Shown: positions 26,703 to 39,700 of the stretch, one piece after another | Layout: every line of letters begins with the position of its first letter | Numbering within the stretch: the first letter of the stretch is position 1 | DNA from: Anas platyrhynchos | Taxonomy: Eukaryota > Chordata > Aves > Anseriformes > Anatidae | Length of the DNA stretch: 64,000 bases | Direction of reading: 5' to 3' | Assembly: GCF_047663525.1 (NCBI RefSeq) | Contig: NC_092587.1 | Location: forward strand, 45,840,501-45,904,500 | Position numbers and translations under genes: made by a program | The notes under the pieces: model-generated | Database searches by the model: none | What the model saw: only the letters and a program-made list of their open reading frames with translations | Told to the model about the DNA's origin: nothing

Positions 26703-29700
26703 CCGGGAGAATAAAAGAAAGAAGCAAAAGATGCAGATAAAGGTGTTTCATTACCTACTGTACACAGAACAACAATAGAACACAGTCATAAAATAGTTTC
26801 AAGCCACAATAAAAGCAAAAACCACAGAAAATACCTGGGAATGACAAAGGAGTTACAGTTTATGAGCAGCAGGCCGGGTGGAATTGCCAAGTTGGAGGCT
26901 TAAGCACAAAAGAGCACTAAGAAATCCTGTTTGGTGTTGAGGGAGGGAGGCTATTATACCCAAAGCTGTTAATGAGAATGCAGTGAGTTTGTGTCGTTAA
27001 CTGTTTTCTTTTACAATATTTGACACCAGGATGGCTTAATGCTATGTTGTTTTCTCTTCAAGCTACAGTTTTCCTTTGCGAGAGCGTGAGAGCAGAATTC
27101 TAATGTGGGTATGCACTGGGAAAAAGGGCCTCGCTGCTCAGCTTTGTCTTTTCCAATCTCTTACACTTTAACTGGAAGGTCATTTCATTTATTACACACA
27201 GAAAAGGGCAGGAGCCAGGCTTAAAGCTTAGTATGTACTCGTATATCAAACTGGCACTTGTTTTGTTCTCCCTTATCTGGGTTAGCCTCCTGCCCTCATC
27301 GCTGCTATAGGTGCCTGCGTCTGGCTAGAGAGAGGTCAAAATGACCTCATTGCATGCACTCCTCCTTTGCACCCTTCCAAAGGAGTTAACTTGACTCGGG
27401 GTATTGGCAGCAGAATTGCTCTGCTGATCCATCGGGCGTTTTGTAACCTCTGCAGCTATTCCTCTGCATGAGAAAACTACCAGGAACGTGTGCTTCATGC
27501 GGCAGGTTCACAAAGCAATTTCATCTATTCACAGCTGGCTTATTAAGGGAATCTAGCAAATGGCAGTATCATTGAAGCATTATATTTCTTGCCCTTTTTC
27601 TTTTGAACATAGCTTTGAAAATGTAACCAATATAAGCTGATAGAAACCAATTGCTGGGGTTGATAGCTTGTCATTTATGTTTCCTGAAAACCAGAAGCTA
27701 TTCACAGTCCCCTCTAGTGGGGTCCAAATTGTTCTGTGAGCACCCATAGCTCATTCTCCATGGTGGTCCAGGGCTGCACATAGTGCCACGGCTGTGCCAC
27801 TGGCCCCAGTGCATAGGCTGGCGGCTCTCCTCCCAGCACAGCCCGGCTGCAGCACAGTCAGTGAGCTTCCCAGCAGCTCAGAGTGGGCTCTGGTGCAGAG
27901 ACTTGGGTCGAGGTGTGGAAATGCAGAGGACTGAATGCTGTAGTAGCTGCGTTTTTCATATGAACTCCCTCACTGGTTAAGGTTGTACCACACAGGTGTC
28001 CTCCCTCATTTGTCCTGGATTAGCACTGACAATGAGTTTGCATCACACCAGCTACATTGCATGCAGCTGCATTTAGCTAGGCAGTATGTGGATACACAGG
28101 TAATGGTAAGCCACTGCCTGCAAGAGCCTGCACTGAACTGACAAGACAGATAAAGGCTTGGGGAATGGGGTTGGGGGTGTCAGAGAGGGAGCAATATCCC
28201 AAGGTCAAAATAGCACCTTTGAGACAAAAATATTAACATAGTCCCTGAATAACTATGGCTCACTCTATGGTTCCTTCCAGCAGGATGCCATGGTAGACAA
28301 CTGAGGTTTCTGAATAAGGCTGTTGAGTAAGACCCACTATCCTCAATTGAGAACACCTGTTGCATTTATAGAGAGCCATGGCCAAAACCACAAAATGCAT
28401 CAGAGGGTAGGGATCTAACAAAGTCCTTTTTATTTTAGCAAGAAGCCTCTGAAGCCTTTTAAGGCTGCAGATTGAATGGTAAGCTACTGGCCAACACTTT
28501 CACGGTAGAATATGCCTTCCTATGGGATTCCTACCCATTTTAGTAAAATATGAATTAGTTCCATTTAGGGAGTGTCCTGAAGTACTGACTCTCTGATCAG
28601 CCCTCTCTCTTTCCATATGTTGACATTGGACCTGGCTGTACTTGACCAACGGGCCGGAATTAGATATTTTTTAAAGATGGGCAAGTGTTTTCACTATTGC
28701 TTCACCTCTGCATAAAACACGTACCAGGGATCCTTGTCATGCCATTTAGATGCAAAGATTGAGGGTGGCATTAACAAAGGGGAAGGACAAGAATTAGGGA
28801 AGAAAACTTCAAAGATGATTTAATTACCACCAATGTTTTGTGGCTCCAGAGTTGTACACTATATACACCTGAATGTACAAAATTAAGCTGTGGCTTAGCC
28901 ACAGTTTGACCTGTACAACATTGGTAGCTGTCCTTACAGATTGGTTTCACACCAGTCCAAATTCTCAGCCTAAAAGGTTAAATATATAATACCCCATACT
29001 GTCGATAATCCATTTTTCCTGCTTTCAGCAATAGGAAGAAGGTGAACATACAGCTAATTAAAATACATTTGTTGAAAAGGTCATGCAGTAAGCTGCAGTT
29101 CAGCTGAATAGAAGGATTACGATCCTATTCACCCAATCTGGTGACAAACATACTGAAAATGGAGCCTGAGACACAATTAATCTGTTTTGCTGTCACAGAA
29201 TGGGAAATGGCTCAAACTTAAGAGTATTCAGGTTCTGAAAAAATAATTCCAATCCTTAGTGTTCCAAACATGCTCTGGTACAGTGGTAATAGACTATGTC
29301 CATGTTTTTCACAAGGGATTTAAAGAGTCAGCTGCTCCAATTCTATTCAAATCTAGTTTGAGCATCACATTCACGTTCCTGTAAAAATACCAGTTTACTT
29401 TACAGAAGCAATTTGTACAGTGTAGTCACATATTAGTGACTACTACCTCCTGGCAAATAACTAAGCAATTAAAATCTATGCTCTGTTTGAAACCACTGAT
29501 CATCTCCTTTTTCCTGGGAGAAAACTTACAACAAACAAAGTTATGTGTGCCTACATCTAAATGTTCCACTGTTGATTCTGATCTCAGTTCAGGAGTCTAA
29601 TATTTGACTTCATCAAAGACAGGAACTCTTTTATGTTTAGATTTCACCAGCCACCAGAGGAATCTAAAGGTACCTCCTCTGCATGAATACATGAAAAAAA

Positions 29701-30269
29701 GAAGTTGTGAACACATTTTTTTTGTGCTGTTGTCTGTTCTGAGACAGACACCTCCATGACACTATAGGCAGAAAATTATTATGCCAAGCATAGCTGAACT
29801 ATTAAAAACATAATATTAATCAGACTCTTGCATTACCCAGAAGAGGTCTGAAAAGCCACATGCTAGTGCTCCTAGTGATCATTATTTACTCTGGGGCTCT
29901 CTGCTGAAGTGCCAGCTTCCCATCATAGTCAAATTGAACACCAGTACTCCTCAGGAACTAGAGGAGCTCAGCATCTCGCAGAGCTTCTATGTATGTGTTA
30001 CCTATGAGGTGATGTTGTAGGATTGTATGACCCATGCATTCCTGAATAGTCTGCAGGGTACCAGGAATACACTGTTATCCCTTGTATCTGTGCAAAGACT
30101 TCTTGTATGGGAAGGTAGAACACTAGCAAAAATAAAGGAGTGAGAATATGGTGAGAATAGTTTCCTAACTGCCTAGAGCTAATTGACACATGCAGATAAT
30201 GACAGCATTAAGTCCTGTTCCTCAGGCAGAAGTCACTGCCAGAACTACCTCTTGAAGACTGACTTCTAA
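26703..30269. other. Noncoding stretch 5' of the dynein AAA3 exons
   Basis: The preceding dynein exon (end of AAA2 and lead-in to AAA3) would be expected upstream on the minus strand, but I do not recognise it. The stretch is mostly unique sequence with no repeat family identified by eye. It contains a CTCF-like motif at 27707-27720. Confidence 0.5.
27707..27720 (-). promoter_or_regulatory. CTCF-like motif
   Basis: The minus strand reads CCACTAGAGGGGAC, one mismatch from the commonly used CCASYAGRKGGCRS core. Such matches occur by chance in large genomes, and there is no supporting context here. Confidence 0.2.
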
Positions 30270-30604
30270 TGTATATAAATATCTGAGGGGAGGGTGTGGA
30301 GGGGATGGAGCCGGTCTCTTTTTGGTTGTGCCCAGCGACAGGACGAAAGGCAATGGGCGTAAACTGAAGAACAGGAGGTTCTGGCTGAATATGAGAGGGT
30401 ACTTCCTTACTGTGAGGGTGACAAAGCACTGGAACAGGTTGCCCAGAGAGGCTGTGGAGTCTCCTTCTCTGGAGATATTCAAAACCTGCCTGGATGCCAT
30501 CCTGCACAATGTGCTCTAGGTGATCCTGCTTGGCAGGGGGGTTGGACTGGGTGATCTTCAGAGGTCCCTTCCAACCTCAGCCACTCTGTGATTTTGTTAT
30601 TCTA
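30270..30604 (+). mobile_element. CR1: CR1 LINE, 3' end, plus strand, 5'-truncated
   Basis: The sequence follows the avian CR1 3' region: the stretch around GCCCAGCGACAGGACGAAAG, then CACTGGAACAGGTTGCCCAG, then TGGAGATATTCAAAACCTGC, then GGTTGGACTGGGTGATCTTC and CCCTTCCAACCTCA. It ends in the short CR1-type terminus TCTGTGATTTTGTTATTCTA. Like most avian copies it is 5'-truncated, so only the end of ORF2 and the 3' UTR remain. A 65-codon frame inside it is a remnant and not a gene. Confidence 0.93.
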
Positions 30605-33600
30605 TACTCCTTTGTTTACAAGGCCTGAGTGGATTCTCGGTTTTTGATGCCAATTCCACTTCTGGTCCAGTTAATTCTTATTTACGTCTCCTCACTCTGT
30701 GTACAAAGAGTAAGGATAAGCAAGGGAGCTATAGGCTAGCTTGGGAAAAGGATGTTAAGCAGCCCCTCTCTTGAGTGTGTGCCACTATATTAAAATAATG
30801 CAAGACAGGTAGGAAAACCAGGAGGAAGGGCCTGATGAGAGATATTTATAAAGAAAACACACAGATAATATAAATCCCATAGCTCAAAGAAAGAATGCAG
30901 TTTTTGTGAGAAGAGAGACTTGGGTTCCAACACTGCTGAATGGAGCAACCCCAGAACGAGGAGGACCAAAGTGTAGTGTTTGACATCCCAAATGAGTCTC
31001 CGAACCAGTATAATATATAACATCATAAGCAGTCTACCACATCATCTCTGAGCTTGTTTAGTGCACACTGCCAGAGCCTCAGATGCACCTCTGCCCTTGC
31101 CCAAGAGCAGTCCTGGGCCTGAGGGTTAGAGGATCTGGGAGGGCCCTTCGGGCAAAAGGGGAACTGAGCACTGGGCAGACAAGCACAGTACACTAATGTA
31201 GAGAGGGCAAAGGGAAAAAGGAGGCAGTTGCTATCAGAGCTGTTCTCAAAGAGCAGCTTTGGCCTCCCCAGGAATGTCCATGGCCTCCAAAGACTGCTTG
31301 GACTGCCCTGTAGATGACTCATCGGAGGAAAATTCTGGTTTCAGAGTGCCTTTGGTCTTGATCTCAGGTTGAGAATGGGCTGCTTAGCTCTTTTAACACT
31401 GGGTGAAATTGACAGATATCAAACTGAATCTTTAGGAATTTTCAGAGTTAAATAAATAAAATAATTAACTAATGTAATACTTGAGGCAAAGGAGAAATTC
31501 TGCAAGTAATGCACCCCAAAGCTGGTTTCTTTGTTGGATTAGCTACTGCCTGAGAGAATACGAGTTCTGACCAGAGACGTCTCAGACCACAACTGGGATT
31601 TCTTATTCCCCCTCTCTCTCTCTCATAGAGTCTTCAGTGGCTAATAAGGATTAAACTCATGCTGCAGGCTTTCTCATAGTAGGTACCCTAATTAAAGTCT
31701 TACTCCTCTACACAGCTGTTTATTTTCATCAAACGTGTGGAATTTAATATATTTAAGACTGTCATTCTGCTTTCAAATCTGGTTGAAACTAAATAATGAG
31801 TTCAAAATGTACTTGAAGAGGATTTGTAGGTACAAAAAAAAAAAAAAAGTGTACTGGATGATCACATCAGTCTTACTTCCTTAAGAAACAAAGCAAAAAT
31901 CCCCAATACCTATGAAACCTAGGTCCATCCAGACATGCATTGCAGCTAAAGGGGAGTTTTCAAAGGTACCTTTTGGAATCAGATGCTTAAGGTTGATTAA
32001 GTCCCACCAGAAGATCTATTTCTGGGAGATTTTTCTTCATTAAAAACAAAACAAAACAAAACTAACAAGCACTCCAGAGGAATGGACTCATTTGTTGTCT
32101 TGCCGTGTTGAAGAGAAATCTTTTTCTTTCTTTCGACCCACATGACCCTGCATAGCGTTAGCAGTACTAATTGTAAACAAAAGTCACACTGTCAAAATAA
32201 AAGGGAGATGAATTAACAACAATAGAGTTCATTAAAGCTTGTTAATCTTTAAGAGGATGGGTGCAATGTAATTGGAAGAAAGGCTAAGAGCTATGTGGAT
32301 AAAACATTTCAAGGGAATACATTTCACTTCAAATGACAAAATATAATTAAAAGTGAGCAGTTAAATCAACTGTCAAAAGCACAGTTACAGCTGTCTTTTT
32401 TTTTTTTTTTTTTTTTAATTTTAAATACAGCAATGTTCTTTTGCCAGCTTCCCCACCCGTCTGACCTGCTGTGCTCAGCTCTGGTTTCAGCTGCAGGCTC
32501 CACCAGGCTGGTTCTAATGACTCCAAGGGAGACTGTACCCCTCACGTACTTTCTTCTTTCCTGTTCCTTTGTATCCCACCCTAGGTACTTAGCTACCAGG
32601 TCATCCTCGTAGCAACATCTGCTGCATCTTTCCTTTTTCTCACTGACCCTTAATTTCCTTCCTCTGCAAAGCTGATAGTCATTTTGACAGCCATCCATGA
32701 AACAACTGTTTGCTAGTGACTCTCTCCTGTCTGTAAGCCAAGCAACCAGGGACTTGCAATCTTCTGCCCTTGCTTCAGTCCCTGAGATCCCATTATACCA
32801 GATGTTTCAGACTCCTCTCCTGGACTCTATTTTTACTCTCTGCCCATAGATGACATCTCCTTCTCTGCAGCTTTGAAGTCGTATCTTCTCAACTATTGAT
32901 TTGTATTTCCCTTCCTATTTGAGATGCCTGAACTTCTGCTAGCAGCGTTTATTTTTTTGTTTGTTTGTTTTATTTTTTTTTATGTGGTTTGAATATTTTC
33001 TCTGTTCTGCTGGGCACAATAGTCTTGTGGTTATGGCTCAGGTCTTCCCAGCCAGCACAATGCTCCATTCCCTGGACATCCTCTGCTATCATTTCAGTGC
33101 CAGACTAGTCTGGCAGGCAGTATTTAAGGAAACCTGGGAAGTGTAAACGCCATAACATCTGCACCCACAGCATACACTCACCAAGAGGATTTTGCTTGTC
33201 TTCCTTTGCATTATTACATGCTATCTCATCTCTCAGTTTAATGCTTCTTCTTCTGGTACCGCCTATCATAGCGAGACAGTTGGCTCCTGGAGTCACAAGC
33301 TTTTATGTATAAGCTGTCTAAACAGCACACATACACTCAAGGTGTCTCTTCCTCCAAACATAAGCACTTATTTTACTCTCACAGTTAAAATAGGAGCTTT
33401 CCAGGGAGGAGAGACAAGACTAAATAGCAGCATACTTTTTTTTTTTTTTTCTTTTAACCCCTGTATCATCACTTCTGAGTGTTCAGTTGTACTTCTGAGT
33501 TCTGATTTTAAACCACAGACTGCATGCTTGCACACATGCACATCCATTTGTCTTAATAAACATGAGGAGAGGTGTGACTATATTCAGGGGCCTGAGGGCA

Positions 33601-35734
33601 CCTCCAACCCTGCCTGTTCCAGCTCAGACCCCTAGACCTCCTCCACCGGCTCATAACCCAGGACACCATGTCACCTCCAGAGCTGCCAGGCCCTGCCCCA
33701 GCAAGGCCGCAGCAGGTCTGGGCTTTCTCCCTGCAGCCCTGCCATGCCCAGCTACGCCTGTGAGCCTGAATCCCAGCCTGGTCTCAGCCAAGCCCTAATG
33801 CCAGGGAAGTGTCTGGTGCCCCAGGGGGCTGCAGCTGCCCTGGTGCCCTGCACTATGGGGTGGCATAGGCTCTGGCTGCCAGGCCCTGCCCTGACAAACC
33901 CATGGGGCTGGACCTGCCAGCCTGCAGGGCCCTGACAGTTACACCCAGGAGTTTGGCATTTTCTGGAAACTTTTCACAGAGAAAATAGCAGGACTGGTTG
34001 GATATCTAAGCATTTCACCCAGGTCCCCTGCATGCCTGCAGCCACACTGAAATGATCAAAGCCTGATTTTCAGACTTTCAGGCTAAATGCAAAGTTTTTG
34101 TACTTGTATTTGTGGAGTAATACTCTTCTTTTTGTAGTGCACTTATGACAAAAAGAAATTCCACCCCCTCCAAATCTTCTGGTACCTCATATTTGCCCTG
34201 TTGTCAGGCTGACGATGCTGCCTTCGGTCAAGGCTGTGCCAGTGTGATTCTCCTGAAATGTCAGCTTCTCCCCTCTTCACACCAATATCGCATGACACCT
34301 CCTGTGTTCAACTAGATTCTGAATGCTGATTTCTTCGAGTGTAAATAATAATCCCAGAGGAATCACTTGATAAGCAATGTATTGTGAAACTGCTATTCTA
34401 TTAAAAACCTCTGTTCCCACAGCTGTCAGCAAATGAGTTTTCTGTCACTTTTTACAGGAGTCACCTATTACAAAGCACCTGCAGGTCTACAGGAAGCATT
34501 TGAAGCATGTCCCATTGACCAATGGCAGCAAAAAGATTGTCTCTGCAAATCAACTAAATGTCAACCACTCTACTAGCATACAGTTTCGGAAGAGGCACAA
34601 ACCCCATTTTTCACCCTACCAAAGCAACAAGATTTTTGTTCTCTCAGCTCAGAGCAGCCAGCTTCCACCTAAGTGCTGGGAGCCATGTGAGCACATCAGG
34701 TTCTCAGGGCTCCATTAGCTAAGCATCAACCCACCCCTTTTGCATGCCAGTGGCATTGATTTCACTTCATCACAGAACCTTCTTGTGATGGACTTCAGCT
34801 TCAGCCCATGCTGGCATGGTTGACATGCAGAGGAAGGCATGTGCCAGCTTTCATGTGGGCTGGTTGCTGTGCTAGCTTTTCCATTTAGATGTACCTCTAG
34901 ACTCTGCTGTGAGATCCAGTGCTGGAAACAAATGGCAGAGATCACAGGTCTCCTGTGCCTTAGTTCCTGCTTCCAACAAGATGATATGAAGTGACTCAGT
35001 ATCTTCCAAGCAAAAAGAGGACATTGCTAAAAACTTACAATCCCATAGGATACACCAGAAAACCTCAGCACCTTGAAAGCACTTTTAAAGAGCTGGGGCC
35101 AGCTGTGCACTGCTGTGTTATCTGCTTCCATCGGGTATGGGAGCAGTTTTGGGCATGGATTGTTGTGAAGTTAGGTAAGATAACGAAATGAGAGAGAATC
35201 ATGAAAAAGACTAAAGGAAAAAGACTACAGAAATTACTTCAAATATTTCAGTCATGAGCTTGTATGTATGTATTGTGCCCCAGCCTCCTTTTACTTATTA
35301 GTAATAACTACTCAGCAACTCCTAACTTTGGGAATAGGGAATAGTTTGATTACGTGCATGTAAAATCTCCAGCATTCTGTGCATGCTATATAAATAATAC
35401 ATAGTTTTACTAATGAATGACATGCTGATACGATTCACAATTCCACAATTGTCATTTTCATCCTAGCCAAACAGGCAGATAGAAACCACATCGGTACTAA
35501 ATGAAAAACACCATAAAAAGAAAAGAAAAAAAAATGAACAAAGAACAGAAGAAACAAAAGCATCCTCTTTCCTAACTTATCTGAATTTCTTACCCACCAG
35601 CAATGAGACCTTCTGTTTTAGGTTCAAAGTTAGAATGTGAAATGAGTGGAACCAAGACCTAAACATGAAGAACTGAAAAATTAAGGGGTCCCCAAGAGTT
35701 GTTTCATCAAGATACAGGACAGAAATACTAGAAT
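30605..35734. other. Noncoding stretch between two CR1 copies
   Basis: No exon is recognised. It contains (A)n at about 31831-31846, poly-T at about 32397-32416 and 33437-33450, and a GC-rich low-CpG block at 33590-33940. A 110-codon minus frame at 32366-32698 contains a lysine run from the poly-T tract and has no recognisable domain. Confidence 0.55.
33590..33940. other. GC-rich, CpG-poor block
   Basis: This block of about 350 bp stands out from AT-rich flanks. CpGs are few relative to its GC content. A 17-bp word GCTGCCAGGCCCTGCCC occurs twice (33682-33698 and 33875-33891), and many variants of CAGCCCTG/CCCTGCC suggest old internal duplication or a diverged repeat. Long open frames across it follow from the base composition. 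Confidence 0.4.
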
Positions 35735-36757
35735 AAAATGGAATAGTTAAATTGGAAGGGACCTGCAAAGATCATCTAGAAGCCAGACCACTTCAGGGAT
35801 AACTAAAGGTTAAAGTATATTATTAAGGACATTATCCAGATGCCTCTTGAACACTGACAGGCATGGAGCATCAGCCATTTCACTTCACAGCCTGTTCCAA
35901 TGTTTAACCACCTTTGGAAAAGAAATTCGGGTAAAGATTTTTTTCACAGTAAAGAACTTTTTTCCTAATATGTCGTCTGAACCTCCCCTGGTGCAGCTTT
36001 GTGCCATTCCTGCATGTTCTGTCTTTGGTTATTGGGGAGAAGAGACTGACACCTCACTTTCCATTTTTGCTCTGCAGGAAGCTGTAGAGAGCAATGAGGT
36101 TGCCTCTTAGCCTCCTTTTCTCCAAACAAGACAAACCAAGTGTCTTCAGCCTATCCTCATAGAACATGCCATGCAGCCCTTTTATCAGATTTGTTGCCCT
36201 CCTCTGGATGCTTTCAAGTATTTTAATATTCTTCTTATATTGTGGAGTCCAGAACTGCACAAAATATTCAAGGTGAGGATGCACCAATGCTAAATATAGA
36301 GGGAGAATCATCTCTTTTGATTGGCCTGGCTATTCTGTGTTTAATGCACCCCAAAATTTGTCCTCTTGGCTGTCAGGGCATACTGCTGGCTCATATTGAG
36401 CTTGCTGTTGACCAGCACCCCCCAGATCCCTTTCTTTAGAACTGCTCTCCAGGCACCCAGCTCCTAGTCTGTACCCATGTCCAGCATTATTCCATCACAG
36501 GTACAGCACCCTGCATTTACCTTTGTTGAACTTCTTGCTCTTGTCTCATTGTCCAATGTTCCAAGATATCTAGACCCTGCTGCAAGTCCTCTTGTCCTTC
36601 CAGAAAGTCAACAGCACCTCCAAGTTTAGTATCATCAGTGAACTTGCTAAGGGTGCATTCAATTCCTGCATCCAGACCATTGAAAAAAATGTTGAACAGA
36701 ACTGGCCCTACAATTGAGCCCAAGGGAACACTGCTAGTGACTGGCTGCCAATGTACA
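35735..36757 (-). mobile_element. CR1: CR1 LINE, about 1 kb, minus strand, C-terminal ORF2 plus 3' UTR
   Basis: On the minus strand, 36757-36517 encodes the end of a CR1 reverse transcriptase: [20 protein letters not shown], then [17 protein letters not shown], whose DD is the catalytic pair (usual form FADDTKLGG). The frame then breaks several times. At 36311-36054 it reads [20 protein letters not shown], then [11 protein letters not shown] and [18 protein letters not shown], the typical CR1 ORF2 C-terminus. The 3' UTR follows down to about 35735, where the plus strand shows TTGGAAGGGACCTGCAAAGA, the reversed CR1 terminal motif. It is inactive, 5'-truncated and clearly diverged from the consensus. 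Confidence 0.93.
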
Positions 36758-39700
36758 AGCCAAGGTAAAACCATTAGCTCAGTGATATTTATACAGTCAG
36801 TTTGGGCTGTCTTCCAGATGAGGTATGTTTAATAGTAGAAACAAAGATTATTACTGCAGGTTAATTGCATAACTACAAGTGTATGCAGTTGTTTAAATAA
36901 CACTGCCGTGAACACAGATCTGCTTGCCACTGTCACTATGTTTTAATATGCTTTCTTGCAGCGTGAATTATGATTAATGAATTTCTAGGTGAATGAATTA
37001 CAATATTGTGATTAAATGTAATACATTAAACTGTCTCTGTATTAGAAAGGAATTAGGCTGACTCTTTAATCTTTGCTTGTATAAGGGCTTCTAAAACATG
37101 TTTAAGCAAATGCACATGTGATAGTTTTGGAAAAGTGGAATGGGGTGCTTTCAAATAAAACTTATTATTAAAATATAAGTAACTGAGAAGAAACTATACC
37201 ATCCTTTTTGAGCTCATGATCTCTGACTTTTGGTATGGATACACTCTGACTTTGGAAAATTAATTAAGAATTTTTTTCATTGGCTATTTTTTGAATCATA
37301 TTTTGGTGTATCAAAACAAAGCCATTTTATAACATGACTTTGATGCATCATGTTTCTCCACTTGAGTACCATGTATCTCCACTGCTGTTGCATACCTAAC
37401 GTTTTGTATAGGTTTATTTTTCCTTAAGAGAGCAGGGAGTTTATGATCATCTCTAGCAGGCTGAGAAAATATCTTGTGTTAAGGAGTTTATCATTAAGTC
37501 TGGCAACAAACCTAACTTAACTCGGTCACAATTAAAAATGGAAGTATTGACTATAAATAATGCATAAATAATTACATTCTTTTAAATACTTAATGTTTTA
37601 TAAAGAAAAGAGAGTTTAATTTTCTCTGAAGCCTTGAAGGTGTTTTGTACCATTGTTTTATTGAAAAGATTATCATTCACTTTTCTTTATTTTTTTTTTT
37701 TTTTTTTGATTAGAAGTATATAGAAGAAAAATACACATCCTGATTTTGTAATGCTTTTTCTTTCTGTCAGATCATAAGAACATGAATGGCATTTTGCCTT
37801 TGGCTTTTTGTTTTGCTTGTGTTTTATTTTGGTGCACATAAGCCACATAAAACCAAAAGCCCAAATAACTATTCCAGCCCAAGGATACAGACTGAAGACT
37901 AACAAAGAAATTATTCTGCTTTCAAAAGATTTATATTTCAAAGAATGATGTGCTATGTTGCAAGTACAGCTGATGGAGTACATTCTCCTTAAATATTGCA
38001 TTCTAGTCTTAAGAGTCAAAAAGGTGCAACCCTTCTACAAGATATTGATGAAAAACTGCACTAAATTGTTTGTGCCACCTTCAATTCCCTGAACGGTGGC
38101 CCTTTAATATTTTTTCTAATAGGAATCATAGATCCAGGCTGCAGCATACTAATGAGTATAAGCCTACCAATTACATTTCGCTCTCCATTTCAGATTAAAT
38201 GACTGTCTGTCTAGGCACTCATGCAGCCCACCCCCTCCTCACACCACGGTGTCCTGGTTTTCAAAAATAGAAATAATAACAATAATAATGTACTGTATCT
38301 TTCCAGTTAGCTACAACTCTATATGCTTTGTTAGGCTAATGATAAAGAAAATGCCTGAATCTCAATGTTATGCTAGCTGCTTCATGAGGATAATCAACTT
38401 GCCATGCATCCCTGATGCTTTGCACAGCAGAACAGAAAGATAGAGAAAGCTTTAAGGAGACAGAAACAGTGAAGTGTGTATACAAAAGAAAAATAACCCA
38501 CAGATGAAACAACAGAATAAAGTTGACAGGTAAAAACAGTAGAACTGCTTGGATTTTTCCACTTTATTCTCCTGGGGGCTCCTCCCCCAAAGCGCTTTTT
38601 CCATTTTCCATTTGGAGAAGGTCCCTTCCATCTTCCTGTCACTGCTTTGCTCCACAGTCCTGGTCCAGAAGAGAGCTGTGATAGCTGCTGTCTGTCCTCC
38701 ATACAACCTGGCTGTCAGAAGAGCTGTGGTTTGGGGTGATCAGCTTCCAGCAGCACATGGGAAGGCTGCTCTGTCTCACCACTTGCCCATCAAATACATC
38801 CAACCATGCAAAAACATTGTGCTTCCTGTGAACTCACACCCTGTAAATCTGCAAAAGCAAGGAGGCTGAAACAGACCCACACCTCCCATGATTTGTCCCT
38901 TCCACTTCTGAGGGTCTGGGCCCCACCTTGGACGTCGACACTGTACTTGGTATTTTATTAGTTGTGCCAAAACCATAACTAAACCAACTTGTGACTTTCA
39001 AAATGGTAACATAAGCTTTAGTGTCAATAGAAAAACGCCCCTCCTGCCCCACCCATGTCCTTGCCACTTGGGTTCACAACAGGTGGGAAAGCAGAGATAG
39101 AGAGTAAGCAAGCAAATATAGGCCGTTTTTATGAGAGCCAGAGTCTGGGTTTACGCAGACTAGCTGTAGGAAAGGTTAGACATAGACTTGTAAGAGATGA
39201 TTATAGTATACCAGAACTTGAAATCCATGTGTATCCAGGAATAGTATAGGGCAGGAATAGGTTAGGGCAGGACTGCAAACAGGTTGCGTAAGATCAGAGA
39301 CAGGCCAAGGCCTCTCCGCATTTCTTCAACACAAACTACTATCTTCACATACCATGAAGACCAGGACTGGTCTGCGGGAAATGGAGGGAACACTTCCAAG
39401 GGATATTTCTCACAGATTTTCCCCATAGGTATTAGCTTAGTTCATTCCCTCCCTAATGGGAGGACGTTTTGTGCCAGGGGTGTGTGTGTGAGAGCATTTA
39501 GTCCTATGGACCTGCAACAGCCTGCCTGGCTCTGAAACTTCAGAGTATGCAGAACAGTTTCAGGGGCTCTGGTGCACCCATCTTCAGAGGTCACTGTTGC
39601 CCTCTGGAGTCTCCCAATCCCCATCTTACATGTGGTAGCAGAAAACTTATTTTAGATTCACAGCTTCACCACTGGCCTGTGGGGAGTTGAGGTCTGTGGT

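Noticed and set aside
30208..30509. Several 65-99-codon frames on both strands
   Set aside because: They are translations of the CR1 3' region and its complement, not genes.
32366..32698. 110-codon minus-strand frame
   Set aside because: It is lengthened by a lysine run from a poly-T tract, and no domain is visible.
36054..36774. Minus-strand frames as host genes
   Set aside because: They are remnants of CR1 ORF2 (reverse transcriptase and C-terminus).
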